The notes: generated by a model from the letters alone, not told the origin. A stretch of DNA of 64,000 nucleotides from Streptomyces sp. ISL-43 (GCF_018614195.1 NZ_JAGGOT010000073.1:1-64000); one strand, 5' to 3'. Counted from the stretch's first letter, positions 43,484 through 51,765 are shown. Numbers and translations are program-made.

Positions 43484-43637
43484 GTCCGCACCCTTCCGCA
43501 GTTCCTCGCCCACGCCGTTTGCGACAACACCCAGGAAACCGCGTTGAGTCGGGGGTCTCCACGGCATCGATGCGGCACTCTTGACGCAGATCCGTGCATG
43601 GGTGCCGAAGGGGCCAGAGTCGCGGGAAGGGGCCGTC

Positions 43638-44891
43638 ATGGGACTGGCGAAACGACGCAAGACCCTGGGCTACAGTCAGGAGAAATTGGCCCAGCTACTC
43701 GGCGTGGACCGCACAACGGTCGGGCGCTGGGAAAGCGGCAGGATCGATCCTCAGCCGCCCCAGCGACGAGGCTTGGCTATCGCCCTCGAAGTCAGCCTCC
43801 AAGAGCTAGACGCCCTCCTGACACCGCCACGAGCCGCAGGCCAGGAGACCGCCGGGCACCAGTCCAGTGACCCCCCGAACGCGGGAGACGCCGACGAAAT
43901 GATCCGCCGCGAATTCCTCCGCATACTGACTGTCAGCGGGGCCTTGACCGCTCTGCCAGTCGAGGAGGCAGAGGCCCTCACCGAGGGCGTCCGCAGGGGG
44001 ATGCCTGCCGACTTCGCGCGCATGAACAGCCATCTCTGGCAGGTCTACCAACTGGCTCGATCCAAGGGTTCCGTCTATCCCGTCATCCGGGACCAGCTGA
44101 CGACGCTGAACGAGGCCCTGGCGAGCAACCGTGGAAGCGCCCGCCCCCTGCTGAGCGCGGCGGCCGACCTCTTCCAGTTGGCTGGCGAGGTGGCGTTCGA
44201 CGGCAACCGGTACTCCGACGCCGCCGCTTCGTACTCCCTTGCGGCGTCGGTCAGCAAGGACGCCGCAGCGTACGACCTGTGGGCATGCGCGCTCGTCCGG
44301 CACGCGTACGTGGACATGTCCGAGCAGCGCTACCGCCAGGCGGCGCAGATGCTCGGCGCAGCCGAGCGACTGGCCAGCCGGGGTGACAACAACCTTTCGA
44401 CCCGGCATTGGGTCGCTTCGGTCCAAGCCGAGGCCTACGCGGGTCTCGGCGACTTGGACGCGTGCGAGCGCGCGATGGACCAGGCCGAGACCGTCCGAGA
44501 CCTCACCGCGGACAGCGTCAACGGCGGATGGCTCCGTTTCGATGGCGCGCGTCTGGCCGAGGAACGGGGGTCGCGCTACGTGCAGCTGGGCCGTCTCGAC
44601 CTGGCGGAGGGCGCTTTGAAGGATGCTCTAGAGCAGACAGCCCTGGCGGCCGGGCAGTCGTACCGGCGACGCGGAGCAGTGCTTACCGACCTGGCCGCCA
44701 TCGGCGCGAAGCGGCGGGACGTCGAACAAGTCGTGGCGTACGGCAGGGAGGCCATCAGCCTGGCCCGAGCCTCAGCATCCGGGTACGTCGCCCGTAGACT
44801 CCAAGCCCTGTGCGACGAGTTCGGTCCCTTGAGCCGCGACCACCGCGTGGCGGAGCTGGGGGCGGAGATCGCCACGCTGAGCACGCCGTGA
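43638..44891 (+). CDS. XRE-family regulator with TPR-like sensor domain
   Basis: 417 residues. N-terminal helix-turn-helix LAKRRKTLGYSQEKLAQLLGVDRTTVGRWESGRI. After a linker, helical repeats such as GEVAFDGNRYSDAAASYSLAASVS, YRQAAQMLGAAERLASRG, ARLAEERGSRYVQLGRLDLAEGALKDALEQT form a tetratricopeptide-type domain that may sense a peptide. ATG 43638 chosen because GGGAAGGGG lies about 6 nt upstream. Divergent from the peptide-oxygenase operon, whose regulator it probably is. Confidence 0.75.
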   Translation: MGLAKRRKTLGYSQEKLAQLLGVDRTTVGRWESGRIDPQPPQRRGLAIALEVSLQELDALLTPPRAAGQETAGHQSSDPPNAGDADEMIRREFLRILTVSGALTALPVEEAEALTEGVRRGMPADFARMNSHLWQVYQLARSKGSVYPVIRDQLTTLNEALASNRGSARPLLSAAADLFQLAGEVAFDGNRYSDAAASYSLAASVSKDAAAYDLWACALVRHAYVDMSEQRYRQAAQMLGAAERLASRGDNNLSTRHWVASVQAEAYAGLGDLDACERAMDQAETVRDLTADSVNGGWLRFDGARLAEERGSRYVQLGRLDLAEGALKDALEQTALAAGQSYRRRGAVLTDLAAIGAKRRDVEQVVAYGREAISLARASASGYVARRLQALCDEFGPLSRDHRVAELGAEIATLSTP

Positions 44892-44905
44892 CGAGAGGGG
44901 TAGGC

Positions 44906-45271
44906 ATGTCGCAGACCGAAGGTGCACGACTGTTCCGGGAAACCTGGATCACGGGAGTGCATCAGCACTTCCCCGGGGAGCCGAAGGCTGGCTACGTCAC
45001 TCCGTGGGACGACACCCCGCAGTGGGAGCGCGAGGCTGCCGGCTCGGTCTACGACCAGGTCCGGCAGTTCATCGAGATCAGCGGTGGCCACACGTCGAGG
45101 CTGTCCCGCGAGCAGAAGAGCCGGTTCGTCGCGACGTGCTGGACGGCCCAGATGTTCAAGCACTTCAAGGACCCGAAGCCGGGCTACGTGGCCGACTGGT
45201 TCGACCTCCCGTCCTGGCAGCAGGAGACCGACGCGGACATCTTTGAAGTGATCGAGAAGGCGCTGAGCTGA
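44906..45271 (+). CDS. Two-repeat hypothetical protein
   Basis: 121 residues made of two similar halves: ETWITGVHQHFPGEPKAGYV-TPWDDTPQWERE and CWTAQMFKHFKDPKPGYV-ADWFDLPSWQQETD. Each has the pattern HF..P.PGYV..W.D.P.W, so it arose by internal duplication. ATG 14 bp after the regulator stop with GAGGGG 5 nt upstream, hence the same operon. I recall similar proteins beside XRE regulators in Streptomyces but know no function. Confidence 0.65.
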   Translation: MSQTEGARLFRETWITGVHQHFPGEPKAGYVTPWDDTPQWEREAAGSVYDQVRQFIEISGGHTSRLSREQKSRFVATCWTAQMFKHFKDPKPGYVADWFDLPSWQQETDADIFEVIEKALS

Positions 45272-45391
45272 CCACATTGGAACCTTCCTAGGTGGTCAGT
45301 CGAGTGGACCGCCAGAGCGGTTACTAAGCGTTGTCCCGTAAATGATCTCTGAGTGGCCTCGGGCATGGTGGGCTGCTGTGCGGCGGGTGGT

Positions 45392-46159
45392 CTATCCAGC
45401 GAGGGCGAGGTTGTGCATCCGTGCGATGCCGAGCATGGCGTGGTGGACGCCGTCGCCTTTGAGGCGGCAGTCGCGGAGGATCTTCCAGGTCTTCATGCGG
45501 GCGAAGACGTGCTCGACGCGGGCACGGACCTGCTTGTGGGACTTGTTGTGAGCCTGCTTCCAGCCGGACAACTCCTCGCCCTTGCGGCGCCGGTGGGGCA
45601 TCACGAGCCCGGTGCCCGGATAGCCACCGTCGGCGATGGTCATCGTGGTGCCGACGGCGGCCTTCGCGCCCGACTCCTCCCACGCCTTGCAGTCGTTGCG
45701 GTTGCCGGGCAGGGGCCGGCCGACCACCACAACGAGGCGAGTGTCGGCGTCGATGACGACCTGGTGGTTGGTGGAATACCGGTAGTTCTTGGACCGCGCG
45801 GCGATCGTGTGGTCGCGGGTGGGCACGAGAGTCCCGTCCACGATGAGCACGGTGTCCTTGGCGAACCGCTCGCGGGGTTGGAGCGCGAGCATCGGCCCGA
45901 GGTGATCGATGATCCGGTCCGCCGCCGACTTGGACACCCCGAACAGCGGGGCCAGTTGGCGCATGGTCAGGTTCGTGCGCCAGTAGGCCGCGACCAGCAG
46001 CGCCCGGTCCTCCAGCGGAAGGCTCCACGGCCGGCCCCTGCGGACCGCATCCGCACCCTCGCGCCGCAGAACCGTCACCAGCTTCCCGAACTGGCGCGGG
46101 CTCAACCCGGTGAACGGGGCTATCCAAGACGGCTCCGACGCCGTGATCACACCAGCCAC
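45392..46159 (-). CDS. IS5-family DDE transposase
   Basis: 255 residues, apparently intact. N-terminal helical region (FTGLSPRQFGKLVTVLRREG) with an HTH (LTMRQLAPLFGVSKSAADRIIDHL), then the catalytic domain with the first Asp in LIVDGTLVP, the second in IADGGYPGTG, and the Glu in RARVEHVFARMKTWKIL. Ends before the left inverted repeat. Confidence 0.9.
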   Translation of the reverse strand: MAGVITASEPSWIAPFTGLSPRQFGKLVTVLRREGADAVRRGRPWSLPLEDRALLVAAYWRTNLTMRQLAPLFGVSKSAADRIIDHLGPMLALQPRERFAKDTVLIVDGTLVPTRDHTIAARSKNYRYSTNHQVVIDADTRLVVVVGRPLPGNRNDCKAWEESGAKAAVGTTMTIADGGYPGTGLVMPHRRRKGEELSGWKQAHNKSHKQVRARVEHVFARMKTWKILRDCRLKGDGVHHAMLGIARMHNLALAG

Positions 46160-46210
46160 ACCGGGATCATCGCACCGGGCCAGCCAGCCCCGTCCGCAAG
46201 CCGCCCCGCT

Positions 46211-46570
46211 TCAGCGAAACTCGTGGACCACCTGGATCTCGCCCACAATGTGAGCGTTGAACTCGTCCAGCTCCTCGGCCGGTACCCACAGCTCGAGGAT
46301 CGTCCGCCCTCCGGCCTGCTGCACGGGATACCGGTGCAAAAACTCCGAATCGACCTCGAAGCGGGTCACGAAGCCGACACCGCTGTGCTTCACGTTCCAG
46401 TCCCTGGCGATCTTGATCGCGTAGTCCTCGTTGAGGACCGGGTAGAAGATCGGCTGCTCGGGCAGTCGGGGCGGCCAGGCACGCCAGTTCAGCTCCCGAA
46501 CCAGATCCAGCTCCTTGGGGCCGGTGGGGCGCCACAGGGTCGTCGTTGCTTGCTGGCTGGTCATCTGCAT
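46211..46570 (-). CDS. Conserved hypothetical protein inside the IS unit
   Basis: 119 residues. Contains ELNWRAWPPRLPEQPIFYPV, LNEDYAIKIARDWNVKHSGVGFVTRFEV and LELWVPAEELDEFNAHIVGEIQVVHEF. I recall close relatives in Streptomyces often labelled 'ADP-ribosylation/crystallin J1', without known function. It sits between the transposase start and the right inverted repeat, in the same orientation. Either a passenger or a flanking gene enclosed by chance. Confidence 0.65.
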   Translation of the reverse strand: MQMTSQQATTTLWRPTGPKELDLVRELNWRAWPPRLPEQPIFYPVLNEDYAIKIARDWNVKHSGVGFVTRFEVDSEFLHRYPVQQAGGRTILELWVPAEELDEFNAHIVGEIQVVHEFR

Positions 46571-46738
46571 CGCTCTCTGAACGTAGACCGCCGGTACGGC
46601 GGGTCGGGAGACTGGACGATACCGGCGCCGCGAACTCAGCAGCTACGCAGTTTCCACACCCTGGCCAGGTCCGTGAACAGCAGTTACGGGACAGCCCTTA
46701 GGCGTTGGGGGTTTTCCACTTCGCCCTTCATACGGAAA

Positions 46739-46771
46739 CGGTCCCCAACCTGGCCCTTTGGTTGGGGACCG
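46739..46771. terminator. Hairpin right of the IS
   Basis: CGGTCCCCAACC and its complement GGTTGGGGACCG form a perfect 12-bp stem with a 9-nt loop, 80 bp before the first HEPN-like gene. Confidence 0.6.
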
Positions 46772-46850
46772 CCGTCGCGCCATCACGGGTCCGGCTGCTT
46801 CGGAAATTCAGCTGCGAGGCATCGGTAACGCAGAGGAACATCGGTCTTCT

Positions 46851-47765
46851 ATGAACGAGATCCGAGTCGACGCCGTCTACCAGGCGTCTAGCGAGCGGAC
46901 CATCGGCCGCATGTGCGACATCGAAACCGCGCTTGCTGCTGAGCCTCTGACGACAACGGTGGGCGCTTTTGATGTCGTGCTCGCATTCCCGAAGTTCGAA
47001 GGCCAACTCCCCGCCCCTGGGTACCCCGGCTGGTCGGGGGACGACAGTGCGCCGGTGGCGCTGAGCCCGACGTACTTCACTGCCCACACTGTGTTCTCGC
47101 TTGACCCCGGCCTTGATCAACCTGTCGTCCAGGCAGAGCTGAAGGCCGCCATAGCAGCCATCAGATTCGCTGCCGCACGCCTGTCTGACGCTCTACGAGT
47201 CGAACAGCCGAGCGTAGGCATGGTGGGCCATATCCCGCAGGTACTGTCACTCACGGTGACGGACGCCACCCGGGGTCTCAAGCTGGCGGTGCCTGAACCG
47301 CTCAATCCCGCATACCCCATGGTCGTGGGCCTACCCGCGCTCACCGTCGATGCGGCCATGAGCGCACTGCGCAACGGCGTCTCGCCGACACGAGCGCTGC
47401 TCGCGCAGGCGCGATACCTGACGCAGTCGACCAACAGCCCGCAGCCAGGGACCGCGATCCTGTTGGCCGCGGTGGCGGCCGAGACCTACGCCAAGGAGTC
47501 ACTCAAGTCCGGCCGTCCTGCCGGCTCCATACCCAGCCTGCGGTCACTCCAAGAGAAACACGGCACTGCCTTGGATCTCTATGGCCCCATAGCGAAAGTG
47601 GTGATCGGTCGGTCCCTTGAGCATGACGATCCCACGCTTTGGTCGGACCTTGGAGCGCTCTTCAGCGCTCGAAACAAGATGGCTCATCGGCTGAAGACTC
47701 CGACACATCCCGATGCGAGCAAACTGGTCGTCGCCGCGATGCGGGCCATGGACTGGCTTGGCTGA
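46851..47765 (+). CDS. HEPN-like domain protein 1
   Basis: 304 residues. The first 200 residues are an unrecognised alpha/beta region (FDVVLAFPKFEGQLPAPGYPG). The C-terminal 100 residues are helical, with AILLAAVAAETYAKESL and SARNKMAHRLK. RNKMAH (Arg274 to His279) is the Rx4H motif of HEPN nucleases and HEPN-like folds. HEPN proteins often act in antiphage or toxin systems, but many are not nucleases. The ribosome site is weak at this ATG. Same strand as a second HEPN-like gene 138 bp downstream. Confidence 0.55.
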   Translation: MNEIRVDAVYQASSERTIGRMCDIETALAAEPLTTTVGAFDVVLAFPKFEGQLPAPGYPGWSGDDSAPVALSPTYFTAHTVFSLDPGLDQPVVQAELKAAIAAIRFAAARLSDALRVEQPSVGMVGHIPQVLSLTVTDATRGLKLAVPEPLNPAYPMVVGLPALTVDAAMSALRNGVSPTRALLAQARYLTQSTNSPQPGTAILLAAVAAETYAKESLKSGRPAGSIPSLRSLQEKHGTALDLYGPIAKVVIGRSLEHDDPTLWSDLGALFSARNKMAHRLKTPTHPDASKLVVAAMRAMDWLG

Positions 47766-47903
47766 GGGTGCTGATCCCAGGCGGATCAGCGCGTGGTGTC
47801 AGATGTTGTGGACCGCGAGGCAGAGGGGCAACCTCAAACCAGATGCGCTCGGCACCTTCGCCCGCGATGATCGATAGTTCCATCGCGCAGTTGGAGTGCT
47901 GAT

Positions 47904-48608
47904 ATGCCCAACCAGGAAGATGTTCTCTCCTACGCCCGCTCACTGGCCGAGACGCTGCAAGAAGGCTTGGTGTGGGTGCCTGGCCGGGAAGACCGAGGCT
48001 GGTGGAAGATATCTGACCACCAGCAGCTCCCCACCCTGATGGCGAACGCGTTCGCCGGCATGGAGTTCCTACGCCAGTACGCGGGGGCGGAGAGCTTCTG
48101 GACCTCCCGAGCTGCCGAGGTGTACCAGAGCAGGGGAGACAATCAATCCACTGAGTCCGGAGCTCGCGCAGTCGGTGATGTCCTGCTCACCTGGGTTCGA
48201 CAGGTCGAAGCGGGCGTCGGCGAGATCGTGGGTGCCCGTGCTTGGTCGGAAGTAGGTTTGATCAGCACGGACATGATGGGGCAGGTACGGAGGCTGCTGG
48301 ATGACAAGCAGACACACCCGGCTGCGGCCATCGTGCTGTGCGGGGCAGCGTTGGAGAGTGCGTTGCGGGCGCTGATCGAGGCCCGTGGACTGGAACTGAC
48401 CGAGCGCCCTTCTCTCAGCGCTTACTCGCGGCTTCTCCGCAAGGAGGAGCTGATTACGAAGCAGGAAGCGAAGGACCTTGAGCAGGTCGGTGGACTTCGG
48501 AATACGGCGGCTCATGGTCAGTTCGATGAGCTGAGTCGAGAGCGCGCCGGCCTCATGGAGCAGCAGACCAACCTCTTGCTCAGCAGGATCTCCGAGCTCC
48601 AGCTGTAA
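47904..48608 (+). CDS. HEPN-like domain protein 2
   Basis: 234 residues. Helical throughout; PAAAIVLCGAALESALRALIEARG is followed by EAKDLEQVGGLRNTAAHGQFDEL. RNTAAH (Arg199 to His204) is again Rx4H, in the sequence setting of DUF4145/HEPN-type domains. N-terminal half unrecognised. GGAG lies 7 nt upstream of the ATG. No pairing MNT nucleotidyltransferase is present. Defence or RNA cleavage is possible but not shown. Confidence 0.55.
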   Translation: MPNQEDVLSYARSLAETLQEGLVWVPGREDRGWWKISDHQQLPTLMANAFAGMEFLRQYAGAESFWTSRAAEVYQSRGDNQSTESGARAVGDVLLTWVRQVEAGVGEIVGARAWSEVGLISTDMMGQVRRLLDDKQTHPAAAIVLCGAALESALRALIEARGLELTERPSLSAYSRLLRKEELITKQEAKDLEQVGGLRNTAAHGQFDELSRERAGLMEQQTNLLLSRISELQL

Positions 48609-48733
48609 ACCTGCCGGAGGCTGCAGGTCGGGTCCCGGCCACGTGGTGGACCAGGTGTGGACCGTCTGCCGCTGCAGGAGGCCCTGGGAGAGGGGAACGG
48701 GCAGGTCAGGCATGCAGAGACGCTTCCCGCAGC

Positions 48734-48786
48734 ACGCTCTTGAAAACCGTCGTGGAAGCGAGTTCAAATCCCCCACACCCACCGCA
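48734..48786 (+). pseudogene. 3' fragment of tRNA-Ser(UGA)
   Basis: CTTGAAAACCGTCGTGG is the anticodon loop (TGA) and 3' stem of a serine tRNA, followed by a shortened variable arm, the T-loop AGTTCAAATCC and the acceptor end CACACCCACCG. The 5' half, including the D-arm, is missing and the anticodon stem has a mismatch. The fragment resembles what integrases leave at tRNA attachment sites. Confidence 0.7.
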
Positions 48787-48790
48787 GACG

Positions 48791-48827
48791 AACGGCCCCT
48801 GACCAGTAACAACGGTCAGGGGCCGTT
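48791..48827 (+). terminator. Terminator after the tRNA-Ser fragment
   Basis: AACGGCCCCTGACC and its complement, a perfect 14-bp stem with 9-nt loop, followed by CT. Sits 5 bp after the fragment like a tRNA terminator. Confidence 0.75.
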
Positions 48828-49129
48828 CTCATGAGGCTGTTCGCCAGCGATCGCTCTTCCCCGCTGGTTCCCGACCGAACGGTCCCGGGAGGGGCGCGGC
48901 CACGCTCTGATCCGTAGCTCTAGCCAGACCGGTCAGTGATGGCCATACCGGCCGCTAAGCGCCCCGGATGGTACGGAATTCGATCGGGCAGCTCCGATTC
49001 GGCTCCCGGCGGGTGCTCCGCCTTGCTCCGGGCCGTCTGCATCCGCCGTTACTCGTCCTCGTTGATTGCAGCCGAGGAGATCTCGGGTGGTTAGGCACGC
49101 GATCTCGTTGATGCCAGATGCGGACGCGC
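48828..49129. other. Non-coding stretch in the island
   Basis: About 300 bp with no convincing gene on either strand. Short frames exist but have no recognisable product or ribosome site. Confidence 0.45.
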
Positions 49130-49573
49130 TTAATGCCTGCCATGTCGCAGACCGACCAGGACTGATACGGCCCCGACAGCGGCTGTGATCAGTCCTCCGA
49201 CCGCTGAGATGAGCGCCGCAGTCTCGCCTCCTCCTGAACCTTGAGCTACCACAACTGTCACTGTCGGGGCAGGCGGTAGTGGCTGGGAGAGGTGACTGGC
49301 GGACTGTGTCGACGGGACGGGGCTGGCGGCCGGGCCTTCCGTGGCCTCTGGTTCTGTGAATGGGTCAGGGCCAGCGCTGATGGCCTGTGCTGGCTGTAGA
49401 AACACCTCGCCGCCCTTGTCTCTGCTGCCCAGGGTGATAAAGGTGACGGTGGCGAGAACCGCGACAGCGATAACCATCAGGGCAACGCCGACCCAGACGA
49501 GCCTGCGTCGTCTCGTCTTGTGGCTCCCCTGGCCTTGTCTCGGGACTGAGCTGCTTGCCTCGTCGTCAGTCAC
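49130..49573 (-). CDS. Small two-helix membrane protein
   Basis: 147 residues from GTG 49573. A basic start (SHKTRRRR), membrane helix LVWVGVALMVIAVAVLATVTF, a Pro/Ser/Thr-rich middle (about 60-110) and a second helix ALISAVGGLITAAVGAVSVLVGL near the C-terminus. No family recognised. The start was chosen at VTDDEASSS because the longer frame reads into low-complexity sequence. Confidence 0.5.
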   Translation of the reverse strand: MTDDEASSSVPRQGQGSHKTRRRRLVWVGVALMVIAVAVLATVTFITLGSRDKGGEVFLQPAQAISAGPDPFTEPEATEGPAASPVPSTQSASHLSQPLPPAPTVTVVVAQGSGGGETAALISAVGGLITAAVGAVSVLVGLRHGRH

Positions 49574-49690
49574 TCCATCAGCCTGCGGCAGGGCGGTGGA
49601 GCGTGCGAGTCCAGTGCTCCAGTCGGAGTACGAACAGGGCGGAGCAGTGAGCGTTCCGGATCCGAGGTGTAGGCGTGCGGCCGACGGGCC

Positions 49691-49718
49691 GCACCCGCCG
49701 CGCGTGCGCGGCGGGTGC
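49691..49718. terminator. GC hairpin in the right end of the island
   Basis: GCACCCGCCGCGC and its complement are nearly contiguous (13-bp arms). It lies in a 315-bp non-coding stretch (49574-49888) between the small membrane protein and pmt. Confidence 0.5.
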
Positions 49719-49847
49719 CCTTGATGAGGTAGGGAAACGTGTGACCGACGGCTGTGGGTGGGGACGCTTAGTAGAGGGCCTTGGGCCGTCTGTGGGCCGT
49801 CCCGGGATGGCCAGCGATGTCCACCAACCACCAACAACCACCGCGAC

Positions 49848-49875
49848 GGCCCTGACGCCGATGAGCGTCGGGGCC
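49848..49875 (-). terminator. pmt terminator
   Basis: GGCCCTGACGC (49848-49858), loop CGATGA, GCGTCGGGGCC (49865-49875) with one T-G pair: an 11-bp stem 13 bp after the pmt stop on the minus strand. Lies on the island side of the repeat, so the island supplies it. Confidence 0.6.
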
Positions 49876-49888
49876 GCCGTTTCGGCTG

Positions 49889-51676
49889 CTAGACCCAGGT
49901 GTCCAGCCACATCCGGCCCCGCCAGGAGTCCATCGGGAGGCTCTGGCCCGTGTAGATGGGCCAGAAGTAGATGAAGTTCCAGACGATCAGCAGCACCAGG
50001 ACGCCCGCCGCCACCGCGCCCAGGGCGCGGCGCCGTTCCGAGGAGCCGGCCGGGCCCAGCAGGGCGCCGATCATCATGGCCACCGCCAGGCAGACGTACG
50101 GGACGAAGACCACCGCGTAGAAGAAGAAGATGGTGCGCTCCTGGTAGTTGAACCAGGGCAGCAGGCCCGCGCCCAGCGCGCACGCGATCGCGCCCGCGCG
50201 CCAGTCGCGGCGGAAGAACCACCGCCACAGCACGTACAGCAGCGCGAAGCAGCCCGTCCACCACAGCAGCGGGGTACCGAGCGCCAGCACCTCGCGCGCG
50301 CACTTGGCGGTCTCGGTCGCCGGGCAGCCGTCGGTGCCGGGCGAGGGGGACTCGTAGAAGAAGGAGACGGGACGGCCCAGGACCAGCCAGCTCCACGGGT
50401 TCGACTCGTAGGTGTGGCCCGAGGTCAGGCCCACGTGGAACTTGTAGACCTCCGTCTCGTAGTGCCACATGCTCCGCAGCCACTCCGGAAGGAACGACCA
50501 CGAGCTGTGCTGGTCGTTCTTGGCGGCCCAGTCGCGGAAGTAGCCGCCCTTGCCGTTGTCGGGGGAGAGGATCCAGCCGAGCCACGAGGTCACGTAGACC
50601 GCGATCGCCACCGGGACGGTCGACAGGAAGGCCGGCAGCGCGTCCCGGCGCAGCATCGCCGCGTACGGGGCTCCCGCGCCGGCGGTGCGGCGCGCGGCCG
50701 CGTCCCACAGCACGGTCAGGACCCCGAAGAAGGCCAGCACGATCAGGCCGTTCCACTTCGTGCCGAAGGCAAGGCCCAGGCACACCCCGGCCGTCAGCCG
50801 GTACGGGCGCCAGCCCAGGCCCAGCGTCTCCGCGATCAGCGCGTCCGGACGGGCCCGCCCGTCCTCGTCCACCGGGAGCGCCGCCGCGAGCCGGGCCCGC
50901 GCCTTGTCCCGGTCGATGACCAGCGATCCGAAGGCGCCCAGCACGAAGAACATCAGCACCAGGTCGAGCAGCGCGGTACGGCTCATCACCAGGTGCAGGC
51001 CGTCCACGGCCAGCAGGGTGCCCGCCAGACAGCCCAGGAACGTCGACCGGAACAGCCGCCGGCCGATCCGGCACAGCATCAGGACGGACAGGGTCCCCAG
51101 CAGCGCGGTCATGAACCGCCAGCCGAAGGGGTCGAAGCCGAACATCCACTCGCCCAGGCCGATCACCCACTTGCCGACCGGCGGGTGCACGACGTAGCCC
51201 GGGTCCAGCGGGAGGGTGACCCCGTCCGGGTTGGCGAGGATCGACTTGTCGATGTCCTTGGGCCAGCTCGCCTCGTAACCCTGGCGGATCGTGGCCCACG
51301 CGTCCTTCGCGTAGTACGTCTCGTCGAATATCACCGCCTTCGGGCTGCCCAGATGGGCGAACCGCAGCACCCCGGCGACCAGCGCCACCAGCAGCGGCCC
51401 GGCCCAGGCCAGCACCCGCTGCCAGGTTTCCGCCGCGGCGGCCGAGATCCCCAGCTGCCCCCACAGCTGCGCGGAGGGCCGCGCGTACGGGGGCACCAGG
51501 CGGGCGCGCACGTCCGACCGCCGCTTCGCCGGGGCGGGCGGCACGTAGCCGAACCCGCGCAGGCGGCCGAGCCAGGCCGACGGCTGGGCGGCGGATCCGG
51601 GGCCGGGGTCGGGCTCTGCCGAGGGGTCGGGCGGGGCCCCCGCGGGGCTGGGCGGCGGCGTCGCGGTACTGGTCAC
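49889..51676 (-). CDS. pmt: Dolichyl-phosphate-mannose--protein mannosyltransferase
   Basis: 595 residues. GT39-type membrane protein that moves mannose from a polyprenyl carrier to secreted proteins. A Pro-rich cytoplasmic start is followed by about eleven helices. The first loop has the catalytic FDETYYAKDAW (Asp-Glu) and VVHPPVGKWVIGLGEWMFG. The extracytoplasmic loops have SPDNGKGGYFRDWAAKNDQH and a terminal YFWPIYTGQSLPMDSWRG. The final 12 codons lie in the 38-bp repeat, so integration left the protein intact but changed the stop from TGA to TAG. Confidence 0.92.
   Translation of the reverse strand: MTSTATPPPSPAGAPPDPSAEPDPGPGSAAQPSAWLGRLRGFGYVPPAPAKRRSDVRARLVPPYARPSAQLWGQLGISAAAAETWQRVLAWAGPLLVALVAGVLRFAHLGSPKAVIFDETYYAKDAWATIRQGYEASWPKDIDKSILANPDGVTLPLDPGYVVHPPVGKWVIGLGEWMFGFDPFGWRFMTALLGTLSVLMLCRIGRRLFRSTFLGCLAGTLLAVDGLHLVMSRTALLDLVLMFFVLGAFGSLVIDRDKARARLAAALPVDEDGRARPDALIAETLGLGWRPYRLTAGVCLGLAFGTKWNGLIVLAFFGVLTVLWDAAARRTAGAGAPYAAMLRRDALPAFLSTVPVAIAVYVTSWLGWILSPDNGKGGYFRDWAAKNDQHSSWSFLPEWLRSMWHYETEVYKFHVGLTSGHTYESNPWSWLVLGRPVSFFYESPSPGTDGCPATETAKCAREVLALGTPLLWWTGCFALLYVLWRWFFRRDWRAGAIACALGAGLLPWFNYQERTIFFFYAVVFVPYVCLAVAMMIGALLGPAGSSERRRALGAVAAGVLVLLIVWNFIYFWPIYTGQSLPMDSWRGRMWLDTWV
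49891..49928. repeat. Right 38-bp direct repeat within pmt 3' end (att-like)
   Basis: Same orientation as 38717-38754, one mismatch. Begins in the stop codon of pmt and runs into its last codons. See the island entry. Confidence 0.75.
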
Positions 51677-51765
51677 CGGGTCATCGTAGGGAACGAGGCT
51701 GTGCCAGACCCAGGGGGACGGGAGCGTTGGGGCGCGCCGGGTGGGACGGCTGAGAGGATGGGGCG

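Larger units (their letters stand above)
45324..46701 (-). mobile_element. IS5-family insertion with possible passenger gene
   Basis: Terminal inverted repeats CTAAGCGTTGTCCCGTAA (45324-45341) and TTACGGGACAGCCCTTAG (46684-46701) match at 16 of 18 positions. Inside are a full DDE transposase gene and, upstream of it, a second gene unrelated to transposition. At 1378 bp it is longer than normal for a 255-residue transposase. No clear target duplication is seen, so the unit could be composite. Confidence 0.6.
38717..49928. mobile_element. Integrated island, about 11.2 kb, at the 3' end of pmt
   Basis: Direct repeats of the pmt 3' end bound the region, the usual outcome of site-specific integration into a gene end that restores the gene. 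Contents are accessory: an HTH/DnaB-N-like protein, a peptide-oxygenase-reductase-kinase operon, a regulator, an IS, HEPN-like genes and a tRNA fragment. Several island genes are visibly less GC-biased than their neighbours. I find no integrase, excisionase, relaxase or replication initiator, so it may be decayed, satellite-like or mobilised in trans. Confidence 0.65.

Noticed and set aside
46851..48608. HEPN-MNT toxin-antitoxin pair
   Set aside because: Neither protein nor any neighbour shows the GSxxxGxxxxxSDxD nucleotidyltransferase motif of MNT partners.
38755..49890. Tyrosine or serine integrase gene in the island
   Set aside because: None of the recognisable proteins has the R-H-R-Y or resolvase pattern. 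The only recombination enzyme is the IS5-type transposase.
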